A stretch of 64,000 nt of DNA from Amaurobius ferox (GCA_951213105.1 OX578136.1:76070437-76134436); one strand, 5' to 3'. Shown: positions 32,403 through 43,138, numbered from the stretch's first letter. A program made the numbers and translations. Notes: generated from the letters alone by a model not told the origin.

Positions 32403-33400
32403 GATCAAGGGGGACGTGTATTAATCATTTGACAAGTGTCAGATTCTTCCAATTTGTGGCTTCACAGGACTCCGCTCCTTCGTGAGACATTCAGACGAAA
32501 TATCGCCCTTCGTTCGATCAGTTAATAGTCCTTGGGATACGAAGTTGTTAATATCGAAGCTGCGTTGGTGGGATCCGCCATTTGTTTTGGCAAAAACTGG
32601 CGTACTTTTGGCCTTTCTTCTCGCTTTGATAATTGTGATTGCTAATTCAATAAATTAATATCATGCTGTACTAATTAAAGATCCTGGAGAATTTATGATT
32701 GAAAACCATCCTTTCATGAACAAGAGAGAGGTGTATTAACTATTTGACTTGTGTCTGATTCTTCAAGTTTATGGGTTCGCTGGACACCTTCATGAGACTT
32801 TTCGATCAATTGCCCTTGTGATACTAAGTTGTTAACATCGAAGTTGAGTTGGTGGGATCCGCCTTTTATTCTAACAAAAGCTGGCGTGCTTCCGGCCTCT
32901 TTTATCTCTTTGCTAATTGTGATTCCTAATTCAATAAATTAATATCACGGTGTACTAATTAAAGATCCTCCCTAAGGGAGATAAATATTTTTGTTCAAAG
33001 TATCTACAAACGGCGAATTTATGATTGAAATTCATTGTTTCCTGGACAAGGGAGAGGTGTATTAACTATTTGACTTGTGTCTGATTCTTCTAGTTTATGG
33101 GTTCGCTGGATACCGTCCTGAGACTTTCAGACGAGATTTCGCCTTTTGTTCGATGAGTTGCCCTTGTGATACAAAGTTGTTAACATCTAAGTTGGTTGGT
33201 GGGATCTGCCTTTTGTTCTAGTAAAAGCTGGCGTGCCTGTGCAAAAGCTCCGGCCCTTTTTCTCTCTTTGATAATTGTGACTGCTAATTCATTGAATTAA
33301 TATTAGGGTATACTAATTAAAGAGCCTCCTAAGGGAAATAAATGTTCTCGTTCAAAAGATCAACAAAATGCGAATTTGGGATTGAAAATCAATATTATAC
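32403..33400. repeat. ~320-bp tandem repeat, three copies
   Basis: Three diverged copies begin near 32403, 32717 and 33041 with the pattern GAGAGGTGTATTAACTATTT (first copy GGACGTGTATTAATCATTTG). Shared landmarks are GTGTCTGATTCTTC, GGTGGGATC(C/T)GCC, GCTGGCGTGC and TAATTGTGATTGCTAATTCA. The function and class are unknown. Confidence 0.8.
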
Positions 33401-33512
33401 AATTGTAACAAGGAAAGGCATAAGCTTCGTGCCTCGTGATTCGTCAAATATAATGATGGAAAAAATGTGGAATTGAAGTTGCAGGGTCCACTTCGATAAG
33501 AACTTGCAATAA

Positions 33513-33587
33513 TGCCCCAGTAGTTCAACGGTAGAGCAACGGCTGGCTGGCTCAAAGATCCAGGATTAGGTTCCTGGTTGGGGCAGC
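33513..33587 (+). pseudogene. tRNA-like sequence (tRNA-derived repeat), copy 1
   Basis: GCCCCAG at the 5' side can pair with TTGGGGC at the 3' side as an acceptor stem. Between them are a D-arm-like AGTTCAACGGTAGAGC (A box) and a decayed T arm (CAGGATTAGGTTCCTGG), then a GCA tail. The anticodon stem does not pair well, so a working tRNA is unlikely; a SINE head or tRNA pseudogene is more probable. Confidence 0.45.
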
Positions 33588-33891
33588 AAGGTTTTTTACA
33601 ATGGAACCCAAATAAATGAACCTTGTCGGTTAGTGCAAAGATATTTGAGGTTTGAAAGTGACCCTAGTACGACTAATACGGATTCAGCGGACTCTGGGAT
33701 ATTGAGCGCCAGATTTCAAATCTATAGGATAGCGACTCGCAGGAAGGTAACCTGGAGGATAAAAATAGCATCATCAGACAATCTGAGGTAAAAATACCAG
33801 AGGGTGGTCAGTCAGATTTAAGTTACATTCCAATATGTCAGTAGAGAGTGGAGATTGCACATTTCACTTCGATGATGAGAGCTTGTAATTA

Positions 33892-33966
33892 CGTTCTAGT
33901 AGCTCAACGGTAGATCGTCGGCTGGCCAATTCGAAGATCCAGAGTTCGATTCTCGTTTGGGGCAGC
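33892..33966 (+). pseudogene. tRNA-like sequence, copy 2
   Basis: This is a relative of the copy 379 bases upstream, with a cleaner B box (GAGTTCGATTCTC) but a broken acceptor stem (GTTCTAG versus TTTGGGGC). Flanks upstream of both copies also match loosely ('cacttcgat...gagagcttg' / 'cttcgataagaacttg'), which points to a duplicated repeat unit. Confidence 0.45.
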
Positions 33967-34261
33967 AATGTAATTTCTTGTCAATCAAAGTCATATCTTG
34001 AAGTAAAATCCCTCCTTTTTTGAGCTAATTACAGACTTATGTGTTTCTTAAACATTTTTCTGCTACATTTTGTAAAAAAAAATTAATATAGATTACATAA
34101 AATTGAACAACCACGTCATTTCTATGCTGATTGCAGAGCCTGTAACGGACTTAAGAGTCAAAAGTGAAATGTACCAAATTTACAACCCTATCGTTTTAAG
34201 AAAAAGAAAGAATAAGAGCAACATAAATAAGCACATACAACAATATACTGCAGCATGCACC

Positions 34262-34314
34262 TGTTTCGAGAATACGTTGAATCCCCTTCGTCAGTGCAAG
34301 AGAACCAACATACC
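34262..34314 (-). ncRNA. Candidate hammerhead ribozyme (Penelope type)
   Basis: On the minus strand the elements come in order. The cleavage triplet is GTA (34311-34313). Stem I is TGTTGG / CTTGCA with loop TTCT, six pairs with one mismatch and two wobbles. The core CTGACGA (34288-34294) follows. Stem II is GGGGAT / ATTCTC with one bulged A. The core GAAAC (34263-34267) closes the motif. Stem III is only two pairs (G-C, U-A), the weak stem typical of Penelope-element hammerheads, which cleave best as dimers. All invariant core bases are present. Confidence 0.55.
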
Positions 34315-34353
34315 CGAAGTCCAAAGGAGGAATGGGCGCGGAAGAAAGAAGCA

Positions 34354-34398
34354 GGGGATTTATATACCCGAGATCTGGATTACGAGAAAGCCAATCAG
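34354..34398 (-). promoter_or_regulatory. CCAAT/TATA promoter upstream of the hammerhead
   Basis: Minus strand: CTGATTGGC (inverted CCAAT, 34391-34398), then GGGTATATAAATCCCC (34354-34369). The TATA motif lies about 50 bases before the predicted ribozyme cleavage site. This is an inference from motif spacing. Confidence 0.4.
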
Positions 34399-34500
34399 AA
34401 ATCAGCATGAGGAATAGTCTAGCTAATTCGAAACGAGATTTAATAACAACAAGATCGTCGTGCGTTAAAACACGACAGGAATATCTAGACAAGACAAATT

Positions 34501-35220
34501 AAGTTTGAACAAGAATAAATGGGATCCAACAAAAGGGAAATTGGTGAAAGCAACACGTAAGAGTTCCAATGGAATATAAAGAAGAAAATGAAAAATCTTT
34601 TACAGGACACTCCGCTAGACCGCGGACAAAAATGGAGTACCAATCAAATCAGTAACTAAATTACTTTTCCTGGATGTGGAAGGCTTTAAAGAAGTCAAGA
34701 TCATATAAGGCAAGTCAAGTCCTATCGTCTTAGACTGTATCAACCCAGCTAGTTGATAAATACTTCATGTACTCCATTTTATCCGTGAATACAGTTAAAG
34801 GATGTTATGGTATTGACGTGAAGTATGATTCTTTACATATTGAGTTTCCTGGTATTGCAACCCCGAATTTTTTAGAATGCATTAATTATCCATTTAATCG
34901 AACAATGAATTTTATAATACAGATATATATGTTTTTTGTATGCAGAAATATCCACCCTATAACTTAAAACAAACTGAAAGATTACACTGATTCAATATGG
35001 GCAATGGAGAAATAAAGTTATTGTATTTTACTATGTCAAGGAAAGTTGCTTCTGTTTTTAACTTTTTTCGGAGGATATCATTCATTGCATTTACTGAGAG
35101 TGATACTGACTTTCTACGGTAAGAACCATACATATAATTAGTATCATAACCAGAATCTTGACTAAAAAGATGGATATTATGAAATTTGTACATAAACTGA
35201 AATGCTAGAAAAACCGATCC
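34501..35220. other. Unassigned sequence
   Basis: No recognisable gene; short frames (34767-34967, 34957-35193) lack family resemblance. Confidence 0.4.
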
Positions 35221-35224
35221 GCCT

Positions 35225-35640
35225 ACCTAATATCGTATAAGCCCCCCTCGAGCACGCAGAACTGCCACAACACGACCTGGCATGAACTCCACTAATGTCT
35301 GAAGGTATCCTGGAGGCAAATCACACCATGAATATTGCAGGTCCGTCCACAATTTCATAGGGATGCGAGGTGATGGAGTTCTATTTCTTACAGCACGATG
35401 TAAGGCATCCCAGATATGCTCAATAATGTTCATGTCTGGGGATTTTGGTGGTCAACGGAGGGCGTTGAACTCAGAAGACTGTTCCTGGAGCCTCGTGTGA
35501 TCCTGGAGCATCTCTATCTCGGAAATGCTGTGACCCATCTCACAAGCGCCGACTACTAAGTCACGTTCAAAGTCACTTAAATCGGGATAACCTGTTATTG
35601 TATCAACAGAAACCGATGTGACAGTCTACCTAGCTACTTG
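35225..35640 (-). pseudogene. Tc1-like transposase, internally deleted
   Basis: Minus-strand translation gives an N-terminal helix-turn-helix start (DLSDFERDLVVGACEMGHSI) that runs almost directly into the C-terminal catalytic part (SPDMNIIEHIWDALHRAV, then MPGRVVAVLRARGG). The middle of the protein, including the first two catalytic aspartates, is deleted. The Trp expected before PPKSPD is a TGA stop. The C-terminal third (35227-35433) is still open. Tc1 transposases normally have about 340 residues, while this remnant encodes about 135. No terminal inverted repeats were found. It is a dead, MITE-like deletion derivative. Confidence 0.8.
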
Positions 35641-36540
35641 TTGTCTTATATAAGCGCTGCTGACCACAACGAGTCACATTGAATGGCTGCATTTCTCCGT
35701 CCTTTGCATACGCGTGCCTGTGCCAATTTTTCTGGTAATCCAGTTTATATATATTTTTAATTTTATTTTCTCAAAATGTATTATACGTGTACTTGGATGC
35801 AGATAATCGTTATATATTTTTTCAGAGCAATATTCTTTTATTCTAAATCAACATTTTCCACTATTCGACACCTACACATTAAATTTAACATTTCAATTTA
35901 ATTTTAATCTCCCTTTTGACTGCATGTGAGTGACCGCTCCCTGGATGCTATGATGGGAGGTGTCAGGAATTTTTGAATTTATTATATTGAATATTAAATT
36001 TCCTTCCTGCGGTCTTTTAACATAACAATAGTGTACAGTGTACAGGAGTGTACACTGTAAAACATTTCCTTGCTATTTCTTTACTGATAAAGAAAAGTTT
36101 GGAAGCAAAAGAAATAATTTGAAAGTCAAGAAAACTCTTAACAAGTGATTTCTGAAGTCACAAACACATACATTCATCTAATAGAGGACTTTCTATGAGC
36201 TGCAAGGCACACCTGGGGCCAAAGGTTCGCTCTCTGGCCTCCAGATTCACAGAAACAGAATTTAAATGTCGAGTACGAATGGCAAGGTCTGTACATGCAT
36301 ACATTCCAACAATTGTTCGGAATTTGCTTTAAACCTTAGATCTTATTTAAAGAAGTCCTGGTGTACATTAGAAAAATAGTAAAGTACCAAAAAATCCTAT
36401 TTGAATCAATTCAGAGACCTTTAATGAATGAAAGTTTTCTTGTCAAATTCTTCATGCAATAAGAAAGCCTTCTGATTTCTGCCTAGAAGCTCATTTTTCT
36501 TCGGCCCAGACCGTCCGACCTACCCGAAGGTGTAAGGTAT
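35641..36540. other. Unassigned sequence
   Basis: AT-rich, with no gene or terminal repeat recognised. A short palindromic repeat of 'gtgtacagtgtacaggagtgtacac' type lies near 36032-36056. Confidence 0.4.
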
Positions 36541-36544
36541 GTGT

Positions 36545-36776
36545 TTGGATGGTTGGAAAGTGCCACCCAATTTAGACCGGAACCCAGTGGGGAGGCATCC
36601 GCAGGGACCGTACTCTCCTTCCTCTACCACCAACCTCTGGGAAGAACTTAAGGGCACACATGTTTAACGTGATCGCACACTGCGTGAACACGACGGCAGT
36701 TCGGGAACAGATGGGAATCGAACTCGGGTTATGGGAGTGCAATCCCCGCTCGCTAACCACTAGGCTGCTTCGCTCC
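36545..36776 (-). mobile_element. tRNA-derived SINE
   Basis: On the minus strand a tRNA-like head shows an A box TAGTGGTTAGCGAGCGG (36746-36762) and a perfect B box GAGTTCGATTCCC (36713-36725), spaced as in an RNA polymerase III promoter. It is followed by about 160 bases of unrelated, GC-richer body (…GGTGGTAGAGGAAGG…). The anticodon arm does not form a normal tRNA. A poly-A or simple-repeat tail is not obvious. Confidence 0.75.
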
Positions 36777-36909
36777 CCTGCCTGGAAGCTTGATTTGGGA
36801 TTTCTACTTGACAGCTAGGTGCATATTTTTACAGTGCATATTTTTAGGTGCATATTTTTACGTCATTAGTATTATGACGTTGAATCCCAATCGAGTCAGT
36901 GTAACCAAA

Positions 36910-37201
36910 TCGGCAGATGAATACATGTAAAAGTAAAGAGTCCAGTTCAAGACCCTTCTGCAAAGGGGATCAAAAATTTGAATCCGCGTTGAAATATCAA
37001 CATCTCAACAAAACGTAGTGATGTTGATGTTTCAACCCGGATTGAAAATGTCGATTTCTTTGCAGAAGATGATTGAGCTTCATCCTGCTCGTTCTGATGT
37101 AATTATCTGCCGAATGCTATTGCGGGAGAAAGACTTAACTTGAGATTTAACTTCCTAATGCAAACGATGTATTGCATATACCTCGTTTGTACTAGGAAGT
37201 T
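36910..37201. repeat. Nested imperfect inverted repeats
   Basis: 36981-37004 (AATCCGCGTTGAAATATC...) pairs with 37020-37043 at 22 of 24 positions, and the pairing continues outward with gaps to TCGGCAGAT / ATCTGCCGA. A second hairpin pairs 37149-37167 with 37183-37201 at 17 of 19 positions (AACTTCCTAATGCAAACGA). A direct repeat ('gtaacc...atcgg...aatacat.taaaag') flanks the group. It could be a foldback MITE. Confidence 0.6.
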
Positions 37202-37857
37202 AGATCCTGATCGAATCACAGTAACCCCATCGGTGTACAAATACATCTAAAAGACATATTTGATTTTCATTTTTTCTGTTTATTCTAAGTGATTTGCCGT
37301 CGTTTTCATTTATTTTTTTGCTTATTTTTCTTGTTTGTATATGTTTCGAGCTTTTACATACTCTTCATGTTCTTCTCTTATTATTTTAGTAGATTTTTAC
37401 TCAACGAAGTTATTTTTATATTCGTTTTTTACAGCCTTATTTTCATTCCTTCGTTTTTTAATTTTCTCCTATTCTATCTTCCTTACATGGGTTTTACCTT
37501 TCATTTGTATTATCCTGCCTCCCATTTGCCTGTCTCATTAGTTTATCCTCTTTCATTTCTTCCTGCGGTATTGGCAACTTTTCATCTTCCTCCAACAATC
37601 TGTGCTATTCTAACGTAGTTGTCGAACTTACTTGGATACGCGAATTTGCACTCCTTGTTCGTTCTGTAGGAGAAGACTGTTTTCTGCCTTCGAATTTGGT
37701 TGATTCCTATATATTTGTGTGTATGATGTGCTATTTACTAAGTTTTTATGTTATTTAGTTGGATATCTAAATTGCACAGTGTAATATACAAAAGGGACAT
37801 TTCTAATACATGTTTTTTATTTAAATATCTAAATTAGGCGATGCATTTTGATGAAAT
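37202..37857. other. AT-rich unassigned sequence
   Basis: A pyrimidine-rich plus-strand frame (37289-37618) translates to a Phe/Leu/Ser-rich string without a start context or family match. It is probably chance. Confidence 0.4.
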
Positions 37858-38046
37858 GGCAGACAACGGGGACACACAATTAAATAACAGACAACAAAGT
37901 CAGACAACTAAATGGCAGACAATGAGAACATACGACTGAATGACAGACAACGTGGATAGACAACTGAGTGACAGACACCGAGGATAGACAAATGAATGAT
38001 AGACAACGAAGACAGACAACGAGAACAGACAATTGAACGACATACA
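37858..38046. repeat. Degenerate ACAGACAAC tandem repeat
   Basis: About ten copies of ACAGACAAC-type words, spaced 10-40 bases and alternating with AACTGAATG / GAGGATAG, make a decayed minisatellite. Confidence 0.75.
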
Positions 38047-38195
38047 CCAAAGCTAAGTGCTGGGCATATTCTGGTTTAAGTTTTATAACTTTACTGTATA
38101 ACATTTTTCAAAAAATAAATACCCGTCTTTATATGTCTGTCATCATGGCAGGTTCTCTTAATATTCGAGATTAGCTCAAATTATTTAAATTATTA

Positions 38196-38672
38196 GCTTC
38201 CTTATATACATAATGTATAAGGAAAGTATTGTGATGGGGTCGAAAATTCGAATTCGAGTTTTCGACGGGAGAGCACGTTTCAAGCACGACTGATCACGAA
38301 TCAAACATTCTTGAGGTGATGTGTGTGTGTGTGTCAGTGAGCCTGTGGAGACGATAGCTCACGAACGAATGGAGCGGTTCGAATTAAATTTGGTACAAAA
38401 ATCACAATCCTTGAATACTGGAAGCCTATTGTTTTTAAACATAATCGAATGTTCAGAACCCCTTTAAATTTTCGAGTGAAATTTTGAAAAAAATCATCAA
38501 AACACCAATACCTTTAATAAAGTTACGGAAATAGACATTTATTAAGTATGTTTTTATCTTGGAAATAATATAAGTATCAACTATAAAGAAACCCCATTTT
38601 TTTACTATAAAAGTAGTAAATCTATTTTATTATATAAGGAAAGTCATGTGTTGTCCACATCAGATTTTTTTT
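38196..38672 (+). mobile_element. HINE family 1, internally deleted copy
   Basis: It begins CTTCCTTATATACATAATG with the inverted TATAAGGAAAG, has the short (GT)n tract at 38320-38335, GACCGATTCG-type and ACCAAATTT-type motifs diverged, and jumps from 'catttattaagtatg' to the hairpin end (AAGGAAAGTCATGTGTTG, TCCACATCAGATTTTTT). It lacks about 500 bases, including the GGCGACATT block. Confidence 0.7.
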
Positions 38673-39103
38673 TCATTGGTTTAAGCTTAAGTGGGAATAG
38701 GTTTATAACGTATACCACTACATTTCAAATTTTGTATTGCGTTAATATATAAAAGATAAAATTTGAAAATAAGCCTCCAAGTTAAGTATCATTTAAAATA
38801 CGTGATCTATTTGGATGAAACTAATTTCAATAAATGAGACTCTGAAGATATATATTTTTTTATTTCTGTTTTATCCTGTTACTCTTTAACGCCGGCGGGG
38901 ACAAAGGGTATTAAATCTTTATTTGTCAAATTATAATGATCATTTATACCGTGAAAGCGGCTTAACGGATTTACATATTCTTTTTACTAGTTAGTTAAGT
39001 TTAGAGCAGATTTACGATTAAAATATTTCACAATTTATAATGCATTACTTTTATTTCATTATCGTCTGGGACAATGCTAGTTTTTTTCTAGTCTATGTAC
39101 CGG
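38673..39103. other. Unassigned; possible TE 3' end
   Basis: 'gtgaaagcggcttaacggattt' near 38953 and 'gacaatgctagttttttt' near 39070 resemble pieces of transposon ends, but I cannot assign them. Confidence 0.3.
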
Positions 39104-39612
39104 GTACTCAGAATTAAAACACCCCTACTCTGAGCTCTCTATAGATCGGACTACTCAGTGTAAAGGCTCCAAAATTTTTGAAAAAAATACTACTCAAGAC
39201 ATGGGGAAAGGGATTACGCGAAAAAAAATTAGTTCTAGAAATACTGATAGGTGGCGCTGTACAACAGAAAATATGCTGAAAAGACACAAAATACACATTT
39301 CTAACACATTTTATTTGAACGTACCAAACAGTCATATCACAAGGACCTTATCGATGCAGGGAATTCTGCTCAATGTGGTTCTCTTCCTCAAGTTGTAAAA
39401 TCTGCAGTCTGTGGACAGCTTGTTCAACTGCGGATCGTAATTGGTCGATTGAGATGCTTCTCACAAGCAGAGTGATACTGTCTTTCAAATCTGCCAACGT
39501 TACCAGACGTCCTCGATAAACAAGACTTTTTAAGTATCCCCACAGCCAAAAATCACAGGGATTAAGATCTGGAGAACGATGGCCAGGTTGTCGGAAACGC
39601 ACGACTAATTAC
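39104..39612 (-). pseudogene. mariner/Tc1-superfamily transposase C-terminal fragment
   Basis: The minus-strand frame at 39348-39602 reads RSPDLNPCDFWLWGYLKSLVY and continues to a polar tail (EEENHIEQN) and stop. SPDLNPCDFWLWG is the catalytic-loop signature at the third acidic position in mariner-type (DDxD) transposases. Only the last ~80 residues of about 350 remain; upstream it is cut off at the Helitron-like sequence. 39104-39347 on its 3' side is probably the element's untranslated end (ACTCAGAATTAAAACACCCC). Confidence 0.75.
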
Positions 39613-39659
39613 TCTACCTTTAGTAAAATGTTGCCGAAGAAACTGCTGTACACAGAGTC

Positions 39660-40560
39660 CAATGTGTGGAAATTGTACACTTTCTTCCTTTCAAACTATC
39701 TCCCCTTACACCAAATTTGATATCTCTATCTCATTCCGAAGTATGGTTTTTTATCAATTCACTTTTCGAACGTTTTACTCTGGAGCACCCCCTTAAACGA
39801 ACATTTTTGAAAAACTATATTCATCTGGGGTGTTTTCGACAAATGACTAGTCCTTATACCAAATTTCAATCCTCTATCAAATTTTAAAGGGGCCTTTTCT
39901 CATTTATTCGGTAAATCGAGCATTTTAGGGCGCGGCATCCCCTTAAGTAGAAAATATTGGAAATCTGAAATTGCACACTTTCTTCCTTTCGAACGATTTA
40001 CCCATACACCAAATTTGAAGTTTCTGTCTCATCGCAAAGCATGCTTTCCAATCATTTCACTTTTCGAACGTTTTAGTGTGCGGCATCCCCTTAAGTAAAA
40101 AATATTGGAAATCTGAAATTACACACTTTTTTCCTTTCACACGATTTACCTATACAATAAATTTGAAGTCTCTATCTCATCGCAAAGCATGCTTTCCCAT
40201 CATTTCCCTTTTCGAAAGTTTTAGTGTGCGGCACCCCCTTAAGTAGAAAATATTTGAAATCTGAAATTGCACACTGTCTTCCTTTCAAACGATTTACCCA
40301 TACACTAAATTTGAAGTCTCTATCTTATCGCAAAGTATGCTTTCTTATCATTTCACTTTTCGAACGTTTTGGTGTTCGGCACCCCCTCTAGAGAACGTTT
40401 TTGAAAAATTCGATTTTTCCAGGGAGTTTTATCGAACGACCGAGCCGTGTGCCAAATTGCAAGTCTCTATCTATTCGGGAAGTGCCTAAAAAAAGCGTGA
40501 CAGACCGACGGACAGACAGACGGACAGTCAGACGGACACTTGGCAATTAGTATATATAGA
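39660..40560 (-). mobile_element. Helitron-like family 4, 3'-truncated copy
   Basis: The 5' end on the minus strand is TCTATATATACTAATTGCC, with a following T/A insertion context at 40560-40561 and a GTCCGTCTGTC microsatellite just inside. The interior consists of ~140-bp repeats built on ACCAAATTTGAAGTCTCTATC and CGAACGTTTTGGTGTGCGG. It matches the complete copy at 56910-58503 but ends abruptly near 39660 beside the mariner fragment. Confidence 0.7.
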
Positions 40561-41305
40561 TAGATAGATTTTTTCGATTTGAATAATAAATAAATGGATA
40601 TAAAAATATATTTTAGAAAAGAACGATTTGATTTTTCTTATAGCATTTTTGACTGGATAATATCAATTACGGTCTTCAGGTTTAAACGTTATTATTATTG
40701 ATATTTTCGGGAATTATTGATTCAGGGATTATTGATATTTTCAAGTTATTATGCGATTGTTTTATTATGACAAAAATTGTTTAAACTCATTGTACGTTGT
40801 ACGTGTAGTCTTCTACAAATACACTGGTATATATTCTAATCTACGAGAATATAAGTAATACAGGTATATTGGCATATGTTTTGATATATATTGGCATATA
40901 CAATTGGAATCAATTACGACCCTCTGGTGTGAAGATTACGGGGATTATTGATATTTTTAATTTATTACGTCATCCCTTTTATTTTGGCAAAGATTTTTGA
41001 GACTCATATTGTAATACGGATAATCTTCTACTAACACACTGACATATTTTCTAATCTGCGACAATATAAGTAGTACGGGGTTGCATATATTGATTCAATT
41101 CCTATTTTTGTAAATCTGCTTACAAAAAGGGCCAGGATGTTTCATTCTTCAGATCTGCCCGTGTAGATAATTTTGCATAGTGAGAACAGATATTCTTAAA
41201 CTTCTCTTTAGGAGCAATAAATTTAATATTTTAACAGAATTTACACATGATTTCGGATTATGAGCTTCTTTATATACTCCGTACGAAGAACGGGTATGCT
41301 ACTAG
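40561..41305 (+). mobile_element. Helitron-like family of the 8-16 kb array, 5'-truncated copy
   Basis: It opens inside the unit at 'ttttttcgatttgaataata' (same as about 8795 and 14488) and runs to the intact 3' end: ACTCCGTACGAAGAACGGGT, ATGCTACTAG at 41296-41305. It abuts the 5' end of a family-4 copy in the opposite orientation. Confidence 0.7.
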
Positions 41306-43050
41306 TTTAATATAAATTGATCTATTTTTTATGTTTCTTCAGATGCTAGTCTTCTTATCTTATCTTAGATGATAAAGGAAAATGTCTGTTTTATGAGTAA
41401 CTCTGAAGTATGTAGTAATGTATCTCCGTGAAATTTGATGCACAGGTACTTCAGGACCCAAATTGGTGCAAGTCGGCTTTATTTTTTTAAATTTCAAATA
41501 GGTTTTTCAGTTATTTTATGCTTTAGCCCGATGTACAACGATTTTGGGCGATTTTCGCACAAATCGATTTCTTAGCAACCTTATATATTACAAAAATGTT
41601 TTCATCTTCACAGCATCGGAGAGATCGGAAAATTATATTTCAAACAAACTTTGAAAGGAACCCATATAGTTAATAGACACATTCCAATGAATATTTCAAA
41701 TATATTTTTTCATGCGTTTAAAACCTCCGCGATTTTTATATTATGTCACAAAATATTAACGTGCTATCCAGCCTATATCATTTAACAGCAGCTCCTGAAT
41801 ATATCACAGTCTATTATTCTAAAACAAGTAAATTCATAAACCCATCCGTTGGTTAAATATAATTTTCTTAACCGAGCCATGCCTTATATTTTCTGAATTA
41901 ACCGAATGCTTCCTCCAGTATTTCCGAGGCTGTTCTACCTACTGAGACTACTCCCACGTACAGGGAAAAGAGTTCTACCTACGTAAACGTGGCCTCAGTA
42001 GAGGCAACGTCTAAGTGTCTGCTGTTATTTCATACTTTAAATACTGAGCGCAGGAGATTTTCTGCTGCCAGTGAAGTATTTATATAGCCATTATCAAATT
42101 GTACTATGCAATTGACTTGTTTGCCTATAGAAAAAAATAGAGTGCGTGCACTAATTTTGTTCAAAACAGGCATTTTGGAAACTATGTTGTGTTATTTTCA
42201 TTCTCATTTATATTGTTTTCACAGCGGGTGTACATTTAGACCTCGGAGACGCCTGGTAATTCGTTCTACAACACAATAAAAGATTATGTTTGTTTGGCTG
42301 TGTGTATCCTCTGTAAGGGAAAATCGAAGTGGTGGACAGTGGTGAAATTTGCCACAGAAGTGCTGCACGTATTCGTAAGATGCACTTCGGCAAATTATAA
42401 AAAATCGAATTAGTTTAAGAGTTACGAACTTTTAAAAGGCATATAAATGGCCATTCCGCAATTTTATTACATCATATGTGCAACAAAAGTATTTGTATAT
42501 CATATGTGTAACAAAAGTATCATTTGTTGCCATTGCAGACGGTATTCGAGGTAAGGTGTTATGATTAAATGACAGACATTTTGTCTCACCGTGTTAACAT
42601 GGGGTAGTCGCACATTACATCTGGTGGTTGGCAAGTCGTTCCGAGAGTTTAGTGGCTGGGGACGGAGAGGTAGGTATCTGTGGTTGCCACCCTCACTGGG
42701 TTAAATTGTGTGGCTCTCTCGGTTGTCCAATCAGTTATTTTACACTTTCGGGTAGAACGAACGGATGGTTGAATCAAAATAAGGACCGACATTTTGTCTC
42801 GTAGAAGAAATAGTTGTTTGTAAATAAGATGGATCAAATTTGCCAATTTCCCAACTTTGTGGTTTTAAAACATTTCGTTTTAATTTTTAAAATTTGCTAT
42901 TATATTATCTTGAGTAAATTGCTGAAATTTGACTATAATTGGATGGAAACTCTCTGAGACGGTAATAATTTCTAGAATTTTACTTCTGAGGTAAAGGAAC
43001 TATTTTTATTTTTTGCAACTTTAAGTATTTTCAACGATTGGCGATCGAGG
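41306..43050. other. Unassigned sequence
   Basis: No gene or element boundary identified. Short frames at 42208-42393 and 42649-42846 show no family resemblance. 41340-41700 has the texture of a decayed transposon ('ctccgtgaaatttgatgcac') but no end is visible. Confidence 0.4.
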
Positions 43051-43138
43051 CATTTTACAGGATTTAGGGCATATTACAGGATTTAGGGCATATTACAGGA
43101 TTTAGGGCATATTATAGGATTTAGGGCATCTTACAGGA
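43051..43138. repeat. 19-bp minisatellite, ~4.6 copies
   Basis: Units CATATTACAGGATTTAGGG at 43051, 43070, 43089 and 43108, with a partial at 43127. Each differs from the consensus by at most one or two bases. Confidence 0.95.

Larger units (their letters stand above)
34190..34500 (-). mobile_element. Penelope-like element terminal (pLTR-like) fragment
   Basis: On the minus strand a compact CCAAT/TATA promoter is followed by a hammerhead-like core and then 'ctgcagtatattg'. This order (promoter, then hammerhead motif, within a terminal repeat) is known from Penelope-like retroelements. No Penelope reverse transcriptase or GIY-YIG endonuclease is visible nearby, so only the terminal piece remains. 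The 98-codon frame covering it (34196-34492) is not evidently a protein. Confidence 0.5.

Noticed and set aside
33513..33587. Functional tRNA gene
   Set aside because: The anticodon stem does not pair and the T arm is decayed, so it is reported as tRNA-like only.
37289..37618. 109-codon Phe-rich frame as a membrane protein
   Set aside because: It lies in a pyrimidine-rich tract where hydrophobic codons are expected by chance, and no supporting context exists.
43051..43138. Telomeric repeat (TTTAGGG present)
   Set aside because: TTTAGGG occurs once per 19-bp unit rather than in direct succession, so this is a minisatellite.
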